Source of the DNA: Hyalella azteca
Lineage: Eukaryota; Arthropoda; Malacostraca; Amphipoda; Hyalellidae
Length of the DNA stretch: 64,000 nt
Reading direction: 5' to 3'
Assembly: GCF_000764305.2 (NCBI RefSeq)
Contig: NW_025932901.1
Coordinates: forward strand, 153,344-217,343
Each line of letters begins with the position of its first letter. Position 1 is the first letter of the stretch. Shown here piece after piece: positions 1-11,744 of this stretch. A model generated the notes under the pieces. The model did not search any database and was not told where the DNA came from. It saw only the letters and a list, made by a program, of their open reading frames with translations. Made by a program: the position numbers and the translations under genes.

Positions 1-124
1 AGTAAGTCTTGTAGCGTATATGCTTCTTTAGACTTTTCCGTGGGTCAACGAAGCTGCCAAACATTTATGATGTGAAATCAGGGCTCAGTTCACCTTCAAG
101 CTGTATGGCTATAATCCAGATGCT

Positions 125-372
125 TAGATAGTATATAATCGCGCCGCATATGTCGTACATAGTCTATAGTCGCGCCGCATATGTCGTACATAGTCTATAG
201 TCGCGTCGCATATGTCGTACATAGTCTATAGTCGCGTCGCATATGTCGTACATAGTCTATAGTCGCGTCGCATATGTCATACATAGTCTATAGTCGCGTC
301 GCATATGTCATACATAGTCTATAGTCGCGTCGCATATGTCATACATAGTCTATATTTGCGTCGCATATGTGA
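125..372. repeat. 31-bp minisatellite, about 8 units
   Basis: About eight head-to-tail copies of a 31-bp unit with core GTCTATAGTCGCGTCGCAT. The units differ by C/T and G/A changes (TCGTAC versus TCATAC), and the variants are grouped, so the later units look more recently amplified. No spacers are present. Confidence 0.95.
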
Positions 373-754
373 GTAGATCAAACCAGTCACTGCATTTTTT
401 ATGAGTGCTAAAAACTCTGAGAGAAAACCGGGATAAAATGAAGAGAAGAAAGAAAATACCATCATACAATTTTCGGTAATATCATCTGTAGGTGAGACAA
501 TTGATTGTTAACGCCTAAACATTCATTATTTTACCAGTTAAATAATCAGGCCGTTAGCCCAACGCTTCGAAACTTCCATTATTTAATAGCGCAATTACCG
601 AATATTTGATTCCTGAACTTCAATGATCGAAAATCCCTGATCTTCGGAAATTGTGATGAAATCGTGATTAATTTCACCCCATAAGTTTAGTCCGTTCGTT
701 CGTCCGAGGAACTAATTCCCCTGACGCCAAATATTCCTTGTAAGCAATGAGCAA
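373..754. other. Non-genic stretch
   Basis: AT-rich sequence in which I see no supported gene, RNA or repeat. Confidence 0.6.
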
Positions 755-841
755 ACGAAATAATAAAAAATAAATAATACGACGAAAATACGTCGTATTA
801 TTTATTTTTCGTATTTACAATTATTTTTTTGTATTATTTCG
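755..841. repeat. Compound palindrome / hairpin
   Basis: A perfect 19-bp inverted repeat (766-784 against 791-809, core ATAATACGACG) surrounds a 6-base loop. Outside it a 10-bp pair (ACGAAATAAT at 755 and its complement ending at 841) extends the fold with an interrupted right arm. This could be the heart of a small foldback element. No flanking target duplication was found. Confidence 0.8.
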
Positions 842-1535
842 TCTGTAAAATACGAAATACGACGCGAGAACTGTAAGTTTCACCTGCAGATGATTTAGCA
901 AAGAACGCTCCAAAAGCTGGATGTGATTTATTGATACTCATCACAAAATGAAATTAATTATGGAAGTCCTTAACATTACCATATTAATTGAGGCTTAATC
1001 AGTCCCTGCAGGCTTAAACCGGATAATCAGTCGTTACCAATCACAGTGAGCCGTCCGGATTAGGATGCCAGTAACCAATTAAAAGTAATAATTAATTTCA
1101 TTTATGCACGTGCATGTGCCGATTGTCACGCCATAATTTACGGACTCGACGATCCTGTTGTTTTGCGGCCATACAAGGGGCGCGTGAGCAGCCGTGCAAA
1201 CAGGTGGCTACGCCCATACAGAGGCAGTCTGAAAATTGCACAGCAGTTGCTAAGGTTATCACATTAATGCTTCATGTTCGACCAATGAAAATAATTATTT
1301 TATTGTACATATACCAATTAGTGTAAGTGTCCGTCATTTGCGTCCGCTAACGTGAGATCGCACAGACATGCTATAATATTAATATTTAAGCAGCGCGGAT
1401 TTGTAAATAAATCGAAAAGTATGTAATTATTGACGTGAAAAATCGCTGCGTTGATTGTGCGCATTTCATGCGTGCTTGGTTATTTAGACACGTTCATTGC
1501 ACCGAGAATCGTTATACACCGACTAGATTTCGGCA
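842..1535. other. Non-genic stretch
   Basis: No supported coding region. Small open frames here show no recognisable protein motif. Confidence 0.55.
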
Positions 1536-1690
1536 ATGAGCGCCCGAGCGTCGCGCTCATGAGCACGACACACACACCACCACCCGCCACCACGACAGCA
1601 GAGCCACTGAACCTGCGGCCCAAGTCGACCTCGGACCCGCGGCGGCGCTGGTGACCTCCTGAGGGCCCGGGCAGCTGCATGTAGCCGCCG
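1536..1690 (+). other. CpG-rich island, possible first coding exon
   Basis: A block of about 155 bases is strikingly GC- and CpG-rich compared with its AT-rich surroundings. An ATG at 1559 opens a frame beginning MSTTHTPPPATTTAEP and running through a basic Pro/Arg-rich stretch. A possible GT donor follows at 1650-1651, just before an in-frame stop. A proline/threonine-rich start of this kind is compatible with the first coding exon of a host gene continuing outside the visible homology, but no domain is recognised. The minus strand is also open across the block, so composition alone may explain the frame. Confidence 0.25.
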
Positions 1691-1710
1691 CTCTGCCCCT
1701 TATTTCGCTA

Positions 1711-1895
1711 TTTTTTAGCGCATTTTCTCATTTATGAAAAAATGCACTATTATGCTCGCCATTTCCGTCTGTCCGTCCGTCTGTCTGTCCGTCCGTCTGT
1801 CCGTCTGTCTGTCCGTCCGCGACTTCACGTTTTCGTCGACGAGAAAATGCGCTCTCTGTCACTCACTGCAGTGAGTACTGAGTTATATTTTTTTT
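1711..1895 (+). repeat. Family-E structured repeat, copy 1
   Basis: First of five dispersed copies of an element of about 140-185 bp. Order: a hairpin-forming GCGCATTTTCTC start, a variable run of GTCCGTCTGTCC units (longest in this copy), a near-palindrome TTTTCGTCGACGA, GAGAAAATGCGC (the inverse of the start), the perfect palindrome CTCACTGCAGTGAG, and a TTATATT plus T-run end. It lacks coding capacity. It may be a MITE or SINE; no target-site duplication was seen. Confidence 0.85.
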
Positions 1896-4800
1896 CGTAA
1901 GCGAAACCCAACGCTGAATCATATAGTTTGATTTGACAATAACGCAGCTACTGAAAAAGACAACGCAACTTTCAGAACTTAAATAACGACAACAAAGAAT
2001 ACATTCATATGTGAAGTGTCTTGTACATAAATAAATTAATTACGGAAAACTTACAGGGAGTACGTTGGTCCTAAACGTACAAGAGACGAGCTTGTTCTGA
2101 CGCTGCCATGACTTCTTGTTCAACGTAACGTACTGGCAGAAACTAATGGTACTGATTATTATGTAAACATGAACACTAAAACTGAAATTTCACGACCCCT
2201 CTATGGCAAAAATATTTATGGCTTTGCAAATTGGATATTTTTTTCTTAAAATTTTCCGTTATGACGCAAAATTGGATTGGATATTGGTAACATAATGAGT
2301 CATAACGGCGTATTATGACTTTATCATTGAGCTTTACTCTAAAATTAAAAAAATTAAGCTGATGTCAAATAAATTTTGAAATTCAACTTCGTGGAGAAAA
2401 TTGTTTCATATTCCTTGACAAATCGAGGTGCAATTTTTGAGGAAAGAAGAAAAATTCGAAAAAATTGAGATACTTATAATGTATAGCTTATCGGAAATGA
2501 CTATAAAATAGAGATTGTGCCGAAAATTAAATACAAATCAAACTTAAAATGATACAATGACATAATTGAATTTTGTTAGCAATTGTCACTATTAAACACT
2601 CGCGTCTTAAGCTCACAAAGCTACGAAGTTATAAGAAATACGTACATGTGCATGAACAACCAATAATTTTCAACTTAGAAGGATTAGCTAAGCCATGCAT
2701 GTTGATCATGATCGGCTTCAATAACAATCTGGAGCTCTCATTATATATCATATTATATTTACACGTAAGATGTCTTAAAAAATAACATAATTATCCGAAT
2801 AAGCTAACAATTATTCAGTTCACGCCTCTCTTTGTTGTCTTCGATTTAACAGATCGGTAGACGGCCTTCTGCAATCTGCACAAGACTGCACTGCATTAAA
2901 CTTTTCACGGTCTGCACCAAACTGTGCGGCACTACAACTGTTAACTGATTCTACAACATGACAAAGAGAAAGACTGAAAACCTTAATAGTTTTGCTGACC
3001 TGAAGCAGGCAAAAGTTCGCTTGAAAAGTTCGTCGCTGCAGGATTTTGTACACAGAAGCTAACAGAACCCAAGCTAAGTTACAATGCAACTCGTGAGTTA
3101 TTGGTTTTAGGCGAGCAACTGAACCTACACATCGATTTGTTGTTGTGTCGGGTTCATGTTTTTCATTATTATATATATTTATATTACCGTCAGTCGTGAG
3201 ATCAAAATAATTTATGAAAATAATGATAACATAACATTTATAAAATAAATACATTAAAGAGAAGCCTAACAGCTTTGAGTTGGTTTATGTCGGTACTTGC
3301 AAATAATATAACTTAAAAGATTTATTGCATGAAATGCATCGCTACAGAAGTAAATGTCCATGAATTCGGCACACAACGTATTCTATAATATAAATATAAA
3401 CCATCACAAGTAAGAAAACAACACGAGGACCTAATCGCATAGCGAAGCATGTCCTGAAACTATCCACAATCTTTCCCAAACAACTAACATGTTGTTCAGG
3501 CTTTGACAGCTCATTGAGACGTAATTTACAGACTTGTTCTATGAAATAATGAACTATAAGTTTCTTATTTAGATCGAGGATATTTCCTACTAACACAAGG
3601 AGCCAGCAGATCCGAGGCTTCATTCTGCGCCGTCAGCCGCAGGACGACGCAGGACGACGCAGGAATAATTCAAGTGGAAGGCACGAGTTTGTGCTCGAGA
3701 AAATCCAGAGCTTCACCACCACGTGGGGCACAATTATTATAAATTATATTGTTAAACTTGTGCAACTAATCCTATATGTACTCAGCTATAAAATGATTTT
3801 TGGAAGTGATTTGTTCCAATTGTGTGAAATTTTAGCTAGTAATGAATTATTGGCCCATTCAGTTGCCTTATTGCAAAGAGAAAGAAAAAGTTCTGTTTTA
3901 CCCGCTAATGTATCTATAAACCATAGTTAGTAAATTAAATTAATAATTTTATCAAGCACCCTAAGAATTACTTGCTGAGCAAGACTGCCACATTCAGTCA
4001 AATTTATTTCTAAACTCGGGTCAATATTTTTTTTTTTTCATGAGGGGGCGTCAAAACGCAAATGTTATGTATTTTCATTCAAAGGATAATATATGTTGTT
4101 TATGTAACAAATTCGAAGAATAGGAATTAATAAAGGTATTTTCGGTTGCACATATCGTGCATCGATTTGCTACTAACTGTAACTAACTAAACTAACATCG
4201 AATTGCTTACGGCGCAGGCCGTAAACTCGTTACGGGCAGTTTAATATTCGGCTGGACGTGTCGGAAATGCAGCCACTGTGTAAAATTATTTGCAGCCCTT
4301 TCAGTAACCCATCCAATGTCCGGAGCAATCATTAGAAAGATTGTATTTGGAGGTGTTGATTACCACTCATTCTATCAATTTTGGCTTTACTTTGAAATTT
4401 ATACCGCAATACTAAAAAGTTATGTTACGTAGTTCTTACTCAGATTTTTTTTTGTATCAGTATCCTAAACTTGATTCTCTTTTGTACTGGATGCGTTTAC
4501 CATCTTAGGGCAGCAAGAAGCTAACTTTAGCCGTCGCTCGAGCTGGGATCTGTCAATGTTTTTTGTGAAAAACATCTGTTTCTCGAAACTTCGTCCATTC
4601 TTAAAATCTCGGTGCAAGTTTTGACAAGAATATTTGGTTAACTCTCAATGATTGAATTTTAATTTTAAAATGCAAAAAAATAAGTGTAAACTGTTTATAT
4701 TTTAGTAGTTATTTTTATTCGGAAAATTATTTATTAAAGAAAATTAGGTCAGGTCGATTTCTTACAGTGGATGTGGGAACAACTATAACAATGAGAAATT

Positions 4801-5907
4801 CGTATGCAGTGAGAAGCCAGAGAGCAGGTATACTTTCGCGTTAAGTCTTGATGTGAATTACAAGGGACATCTTAAATATATTGGAAAAATTCGATGTGGT
4901 AATAGGGTCTGCTAGGGCTGGTATCCATGACACTTGTTGTATGGAGATTTAAAATGAGCCTGAAATTTCATTCATTGTGTGAGAACAGTCAAGTATTGCG
5001 AGACAGATCATGAAGGGAAGGTTCAAAAATAGGAGTTTGATTCCGAAATGGGTGGACACAAATTCCAATAATATTTTCTTTCGCATTTTGTAACGGAAAA
5101 TAAATGGTAGTTTTATCTTGCATGTGAATTAGAACAGGTCTCTCTTTAATTAACATACATTAGTATTATTCTATTAACAGGATTCGGGATGATGAGATTC
5201 TAAAACTAGATAAGATTATCAATACCGAGCAAGGGATTCTATACCTTACTATCTCTCACTTAACCTGCTATTGAAAAAAATATTTTGGGGTGAGACTTGG
5301 TTGGAATTCCTTCAACATTCGATTGCTTAATTTGCCTTTTGTTTGAACATTATGAGTTGTCAGCATGTTTTTTTTAATTCGGTTAGTGTATGACAGGCTT
5401 GTGACTTCAGACTGGGGCATCTTTACCCGGAAAAAGAATTAGCAAACAAATCTGAGTAATTTAATATCTTGGTATTTTTCCGTAAATACTTACAATGGAA
5501 TCTTACATTGATTTTTCTTGTTTGGATTTTTCATCTGTCAACGGTTACTTGCAGTTCGTTTTTTATCGCGTTTCCAACCATTCCCTTTAACTCATCACTT
5601 AAGTCCACTTACGAGGTAATTTTAGTTATGTTTAAGATTTACTCAATTTCATTGACTGCTTCTCCTTTTCACTGGTTGTTTCTGCTTAAATTCCTCGTCA
5701 AGTTTTCGGCTTTTTTTGCCATCACCGTTCACTGGTTTCCTTTCCCTATATTCCGGAGTATATCAGTTTGGGGTTTGTGGCCGCTTTATTATACCACTTT
5801 GCAAATAAATGTGTCCGTTTTCTTCCTTATTGTGTTGCATTTATCGTCCTGTTTTCTTCCCTATCAGTTGTATTCATATCATCACTTATTTTCCTATTTT
5901 TACCACA
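1896..5907. other. Non-genic stretch
   Basis: AT-rich sequence with poly-T runs and scattered open frames, including one at 2820-3254 on the minus strand. None has a recognisable domain or convincing exon borders. A short direct duplication of AGGACGACGC lies at about 3642-3662. Confidence 0.6.
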
Positions 5908-6045
5908 TTTTTTTCATTTATGGAAAAAAGGCGCTATTGTGCTCGTCATGTCCGTCCATCCGTCTGTCTGTCCGTCCGTGACCACGTTTTCGTCGACGAG
6001 AAAATCTGTCACACACTGCAGTGAGTACTGAGTTATATTTTTTTG
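5908..6045 (+). repeat. Family-E structured repeat, copy 2
   Basis: Same architecture as at 1711-1895, with a shorter GTCC block. The inverse 3' GAGAAAATGCGC is truncated to GAGAAAATCTGTC. The central CGTCGACG and the CACTGCAGTGAG palindrome followed by TACTGAGTTATATT are retained. Confidence 0.85.
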
Positions 6046-7079
6046 TACTCTCTTTTTCTTTTCTTTTCTTTTACTCGTCCTCCTTTCGCTAGCTTTCTAT
6101 TTTTGCTCTTTTGTTTCTTCTATGTCTTATTTTTTATTTGTTGCCTTCCTTCTTTTGTTTCAGTCACCCGTTGACTACGGGAGTCTAACGGTGACCGCGA
6201 TTGCCTCACCGTCCTGATCTCTGCCAAACTTCGGTGGCAATTTACCTCCACGATCAAGCGATAAAAACAACGACTGCACAAATGCAGAAAGTTTCCTGGA
6301 GATCTTATAAGTAATATATGTATATAGAGGAGCAGTTGAAAGCTGCGGCAAGATTTATTTCCGGCATAAGATTGAAAGTTACACGCCATATGTGTAAGAA
6401 CATTTTTATGTTTCCATAAGATATTCGCGATTTTTAACGTTCAAATTTGACCGCTGGCAGTTGGATGTATCTTAAAATTTTTGCCGTAGACTTGCTTACT
6501 CAATTTCTTCTGTCACTTATTCTGATCTCTTAACAGATTTTTTATTTCCGTTTTAAATAAACTACATCAAAGTAGCAGATTTTTTTATTAACTTCCCGGG
6601 AATTATGATGAATCCTGACTCTATTTTCACACATTTTTTCACACAACCACTTCAACAATATTTGACACTGTACTGTTCATCGTAGCCATAAAAAAGTTAG
6701 GAATTGACTTAGTTGCAAAATATTTATTCATTCAATGATTAGATTCTTACTTCCAAGTCGGCTATGCTTCACATTTATCTTTAAGTTTATCCGCCTGAGT
6801 TTTATGTTTACTCCTGTATATTATACAGATTCTTGATAAATTAAAAACAACATAACCAATTCGTATAATAGCCAAACGTTTGGAAATGCTTCGCGTAACA
6901 AGTTTATTCATGAATTTGATTATTATTTTATAATTTAGTATATGTTCTAGTAATCTAATACTTCACTTCGAGATAATCTTCCCGTACGTCGTATTACTGA
7001 AGGCCAGTCTAAGCCAGCCGTACCTGCCAGACACATCCCCGCCTTATGCTTAGGGTGCCAATTGAGCAAATGCCATTGG
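6046..7079. other. Non-genic, begins with a polypyrimidine tract
   Basis: 6046-6120 is a T/C-rich tract next to the family-E end. The remainder is AT-rich with no supported gene. Confidence 0.6.
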
Positions 7080-7210
7080 CGTGCCATATGCACGCTAATG
7101 GCATATGCCATATTAGCGTGTCATATGCACGCTAATGGCATATGCCATATTAGCGTGTCATATGCACGCTAATGGCATATGCCAAATTATGGTGCCATAT
7201 GCACGCTAAG
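7080..7210. repeat. 37-bp palindromic tandem repeat
   Basis: Three to four units of about 37 bp. Each is itself almost a perfect inverted repeat (ACGCTAATGGCATATGCCAT then ATTAGCGT), so every unit could form a cruciform. The unit shares GCCATTAGCGTG-type words with the adjacent 32-bp array, which suggests a common origin. Confidence 0.9.
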
Positions 7211-7665
7211 TGCCATTAGCGTACAATGTGTAGGGGAGCAAGAACCATTAGTGTGCCATATATAGTGGAGCAAGTGCCATTAGCGCGCCATATGTAGTGG
7301 AACAAGTGCTATTAACTTTCCAAACATATAGTGGAGCAAGAATCATTAGCGTTCCACATTTAGTGGAGCAAGTGCCATTAGCGTGCCATATGTAGTGGAG
7401 CAAGTGCCATTAGCTTGCCATATGTAGTGGAGCAAGTGCCATTAGCGTGACATGTGTAGTGGAGCAAGTGCCATTAGCGTGTCATGTGTAATGGAGCAAG
7501 TGCCATTAGCGTGTCATGTGTAATGGAGCAAGTGCCATTGGCGTGTCATGTGTAGTGGAGCAAGTGCCATTTGCATGACATGTGTAGTGGAGCAAGTGCC
7601 ATCAGCGTGTCATGTGTAATGGAGCAAGTGCCATTAGCGTGTCATGTGTAATGGAGCAAGTTAGC
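7211..7665. repeat. 32-bp minisatellite
   Basis: About 14 tandem copies of a 32-bp unit with core GTGCCATTAGCGTGTCATGT and GTAGTGGAGCAA. Neighbouring units share substitutions. Non-coding. Confidence 0.95.
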
Positions 7666-8829
7666 TTCGGTCGAAAGAAGGTTTTAACGCAACATGATCG
7701 TACAGAAGGACTCTGCAAGCACAAAGTTGCTAACATTAAAAACTACCGTGAAGTATTACTACTTAAATTGTTACAGTACAATACTACTGGAATAAAATAT
7801 CACTACTATGCAGTATTAATGCCATCAAAGGTTACTTCAATATAAAATTAGCACAATGTAGCATTGCTACCACGAAAAAACTTTCATGATCAACGTTTTA
7901 AATAAACTTATAATAAAAGCATATGTCCTCGAAACACAATCCCACTGAGTTCACACTTATTAATAATTCTTATTTAAGATGAACTAATAATAATTAAATG
8001 ATATAAAATTGATCGGCAGCAGAATTTAGCACTGTGTGATAATTGTTAGTTGAGCAAAGAGTAATCGGACATAAATTTCTGTATTCTAGCTTATTTTTTG
8101 CAATTACGCAACAAGCATATAAACTTAACAAAAAGCTTGCAACGATGGGATTGTGAAAAGATCGTGTCGAAATATCGCTGCAATTCCATAGACCTGCTTT
8201 GTTTGTAGAATCTTTTCGGATCAATTTTCCTCTTTGATAGTCATCCATAAAATAATTTTCTATTTTATCCTGTTATGAATCTAAAGAAAATAAATGTTAC
8301 GGATTCCTCCTAACCATGGACGTTTTCAATGCTATTCAATATATGAAATAAGTTATTTATTAATATAATAAGATAAAAGGCAGGAACATTGCAGGTTTTC
8401 ATGTCTGTTCAGTAAATAAAGGCCTTTGAATTTCAAAAATAATTCTTAGTCTACGGACCTGTTCATAACATTTAACTATCGTGAAAAATTTTGTTATTGC
8501 TTCTTATTGCTATTGATAATCATCCTGAAGCTTCGCGCATCCATAAACCAGGATATTGGCATAATCAATATAACACTTTACAAAATTAACTTAAATTATA
8601 AATTTTGTCTGGCGGCTTCACGGTTATGAATTAACTCGAACTTTAGAAAAATATTGTGCGTAATGAAACCTATTTTCTGAATAGGGAAATCCATGGAATA
8701 ATTTATCCCCATTTTCATACAGTGATACTTTCAGTAATATATCTTCTCAAAGATGGAGAGAATGATGTATTGTAAGTTTTCTTGCGTATTTTTAGCTTAA
8801 GAGGACCTCAGTGTGGCTTAGGCTTCCAA
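7666..8829. other. Non-genic stretch
   Basis: No supported gene. Short frames only. Confidence 0.6.
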
Positions 8830-9259
8830 AAAATGTGAATTTCTTCAAAGTTGAGCGACTTTGCGTCCTTGAGCTCACGTGAGCTAAAAAGCCTCAAAAA
8901 GCAAGACCACAAACACAGGGTATGCGATGCGTGGCTGATGTCCACGTGGCATATTCGAGCTCGCCTACCCAACCCAAGGGCAAGGGACGAAAGAAGGTAT
9001 AAAATTAAATAAAAAATAAAGGAAAAAACGACGATAAATTTTTCTTTTGCAAAGAAAGGCTATTTTTTTGCAATGTCGGGTTCTTTTAGTTTTGGCCACC
9101 GGTCGCACCGAACGCAAAATATTGTGCGTATGCTGCAAGCTTGGTCTATTTAAAATCGTTTCTCATCATCAAACTCTTGGTATAGAACGACTTTAGAATT
9201 TCTCGTGGAGGAAATGCGTCGAACAAGTTTCGATTAATTTTTATACCTGAATTTGTTTA

Positions 9260-9272
9260 TTTCTATATTTGT
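9260..9272. repeat. Direct repeat flanking the Penelope-like element (left)
   Basis: TTTCTATATTTGT here is repeated exactly at 11505-11517, on the far side of the Penelope-like insertion. That is the pattern of a 13-bp target-site duplication. Confidence 0.65.
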
Positions 9273-9305
9273 ATATTTAGGGTAGAGCCCTTCATTTAAA
9301 CATGT

Positions 9306-10760
9306 TTGGTTAAAAATAATTTTGCCAACTCCGCATCCATCAAAGATGAAATACAGCAGATCACGAATCAAATTTCTGAGTCCATATTAGACGGCTACCT
9401 GCGAAATGCAGTCCTCGTCAAGCTCCACGAGCTAAGGAACCAACGCTATGCAGCATCTGCCTCGAGAATTACCAACAAACTGAACAACTTGTATCGAGAC
9501 AAAGTCTTACCACCACAAGAAACCTGCCCTTACGTGAACTTGACAGATGTAGAACTAACAGCCTCACCCACAAATCCAACTGCTATCATTGGGAACCATG
9601 TCACTTCAAACCCAAATTCGACCCTCTCAAGAAATAAATGGAACGGGAAATTTTATACGATTCGCTACTGAATCTCGAAAGAAAGTCTATTATCGCCATA
9701 AACTCCAATCTCAAGCACCAACTAAAAGCAGAATCAACCAGGAACAGAGATTTCAAGCACAGTAAACTATTAACTAAAGTAATGTGAACTGCAGCCAAAC
9801 AACTAAAGGACCACCCTGATGTAATCGTGCGTCGTGCTGATAAATCAAACACCTTCATAGTGATCAGCAAAACTGAGTACAAGAACAAACTCGATGAAAT
9901 TCTCAGTGACCGCACAAAGTTCACCCGAATCACCCGCGACCCAATAGCTGCGTTGAAAACCAGAATTAATAAACTGATCGGGGCAGCTAACCATGGCAAG
10001 CCTCATCAAATTCTCCAGCCCATTATAGGAGAATATAAGCCTGGCTACATCTACGGTACAGTCAAGACTCATAAAACAGGAAACCCACTGCGGCCACTAA
10101 TTTTTCAAGTCCACACCCCAGTGTATGGAATCGCTTAACAATTGAATAGGATGATAGTGCCTTACATGCAGTGTAAATACCAGATCAGTTCTACAGAGCC
10201 CTTTAGGTGTCACTCTTGCCAATTTTTACATGACCACAATGGAAAACAAGATCCTCGAATCCAATCCCCACATCAAACTATCTATCAACTGCCGGTGCGT
10301 CGACGATTGCTTCATAGTCACTGACTCCGCTGCATCCCTCCTAATACTCAAGAACCTTTTCGAAACAAACTCTGTCTTGAAGTTTACTCACGAAATCGGA
10401 ACGGGCAATAAAAGAAACTTCCTTGACGTCTCATCGAAGCCACTGATAACTTCAGAATACCAAAAGCCCACCAATAACGGAATATACCTCAACGCGCGCA
10501 GCGAATGCCCCCAACGATATAAAGACAGCACCATCAACTCATCAAGGCATTAATCCACCGCACCTATAAAATATCACATACTAATTGGCAGTCATTTCAT
10601 GACAGCATCTTGAAACTAAAGCAAGCTTTCATCAACAACGGTTACTCTAATTCATTCTTTGACAATATTCTGGGCCACTACCTCGCAACAATCACCCAAA
10701 AAACAGGAAACCCAACGAGCGATGCAAGAAACCCAGAGCATACAAAACTGACGAACGAAT
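9306..10760 (+). pseudogene. Penelope-type reverse transcriptase, broken
   Basis: The N-terminal part (9306-9671) is an open frame ending in a stop. The next block (9827-10138) has RADKSNTFIVIS and YGTVKTHKTGNPLRPLIF, the early reverse-transcriptase motifs of the family. PLGVTLANFYM (about 10199-10231) is the motif-B equivalent. The catalytic motif C reads CRCVDDCFIV at 10290-10319, keeping the two aspartates. About 80 residues between the early motifs and motif B are missing around 10195. A thumb-like stretch (LKLKQAFINNGYSNSFF) continues to about 10700 in another frame. Stops and frameshifts exclude function. Confidence 0.85.
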
Positions 10761-10770
10761 CCTCAAGCAG

Positions 10771-11220
10771 ATGATTCGAAACAACGTGGAATGCACAAAC
10801 GACAACCACCGATTACAGCTGATAATCTACTACAAAAGCCCTACCGTAACCAGTTTAATCACAAAGTACAACACAGTCCCGAAACTACCAGCCCTGAAAC
10901 AAACAAATGTCATATACGAATACACGTGTAACCGCGGGGAGTGCGAGCCCCGCAACAATTCGTGTATTGGCATGACTACTACAACCCAATCACGATGGCT
11001 CACAATGCATTTAGTTTCTGGAGGACAAAAAGCGCACGCTATGGACAACCACAACACCAAATTAACCCGTGAAGAACTGGTACAAAATACAAAAATCCTT
11101 CGCCACGAACCAGACTTCAACAGACTACAAATAATGGAAGCAATTCTAATTCAAGGGAAAAAGCCATACCTAAACAACCAAACGACTGGATCCGAACGCA
11201 CTCTGAAACTTCATAACTAG
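10771..11220 (+). pseudogene. GIY-YIG endonuclease domain of the Penelope-like element
   Basis: An open frame of 149 residues with the Penelope GIY-YIG pattern: VIYEYTC at residues 47-53, a cysteine cluster, CIGMTTTTQSRWLTMH at 65-80 (the YIG-plus-arginine region), and a C-terminal KPYLNNQ. It is the best preserved part of the element, with no internal stop. The expected second Arg of the SRRL-type motif is a Trp here. It would nick DNA for target-primed reverse transcription, but the upstream frame is broken. Confidence 0.82.
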
Positions 11221-11341
11221 AACAAGTGTACAACGGACTGTATAAGAACCTTACTCGTAGCTTCGTTCACTACTTCAATTAGCCTCCTCTCTGCAGCCAA
11301 CCCGCAAGCAACTCGTATACTCAGCTGCTCGACCTCGTTGC

Positions 11342-11373
11342 CTGAAGATGCTCAGTGATGAGCGAAACGCGTC
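11342..11373 (+). ncRNA. Hammerhead-ribozyme-like motif
   Basis: CUGAAGA (11342-11348) is followed by a U, a 4-bp stem II (GCUC/GAGC) with a 6-nt loop, GAAA (11364-11367), a minimal stem III and GUC with the predicted cleavage site after C11373. UUGC before and GCAG after can form stem I (last pair G-U). This matches the CUGANGA-stem-GAAA-stem-UH hammerhead layout, and minimal hammerheads with short stem III are known from Penelope-like elements. The unpaired U between the core and stem II is irregular, so activity is uncertain. Confidence 0.5.
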
Positions 11374-11504
11374 GCAGGATATATCTAACCTTCCATTTGG
11401 ACAAATGTTAAGACACATTGACCCTGTTACTGTACCTCTTATCAGAAAGCATGAGAGATTAAACTCAAAAGAAGTCCTCGATAAAACTGGCATTACCAAG
11501 CATG

Positions 11505-11517
11505 TTTCTATATTTGT
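11505..11517. repeat. Direct repeat flanking the Penelope-like element (right)
   Basis: Exact copy of the 13 bases at 9260-9272. After it the R1 repeat resumes (GCAAGGCTATAG at about 11534). Confidence 0.65.
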
Positions 11518-11744
11518 TTGTACGTCTATAGCCAGGCAAGGCTATAGCCGTTTTTGCTAATTTGGGTTTGACGATTTCGAAGTTATAAATAGTTTCACTA
11601 AATCAACTCCAATGTCGTGGCTATCCATCCGTCCTTTTTTAGTATTAACAGAAAATTTATTTATATATTTCAAGAGTTTCAGCAGTTTATAACTGATAAA
11701 ACAGATTAAAGTACACAGATGCAACAAATAATATTCTTGGACGC

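Larger units (their letters stand above)
9273..11504 (+). mobile_element. Degenerate Penelope-like retroelement
   Basis: A plus-strand element of 2.2 kb. It encodes, in order, a Penelope-type reverse transcriptase (9306-10760, several stops and frameshifts), a GIY-YIG endonuclease (10771-11220) and a hammerhead-ribozyme-like motif (11342-11373). An exact 13-bp direct repeat bounds it. Penelope-like elements use a GIY-YIG nuclease and a telomerase-related reverse transcriptase. This copy has at least two in-frame stops (9669, 9785), a frame change near 9671, a stop at 10136, and a deletion in the reverse transcriptase around 10200, so it is dead. Confidence 0.88.

Noticed and set aside
125..372. 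CRISPR-like regular array
   Set aside because: The 31-bp units are contiguous without unique spacers and the DNA is eukaryotic.
2820..3254. 144-codon minus-strand frame
   Set aside because: No motif, no plausible splice or promoter context, AT-rich background where such frames arise by chance.
5469..5981. 170-codon plus-strand frame rich in Phe, Leu and Ser
   Set aside because: The region is T-rich, the frame overlaps the family-E repeat, and the hydrophobicity follows from base composition; there is no motif or exon border.
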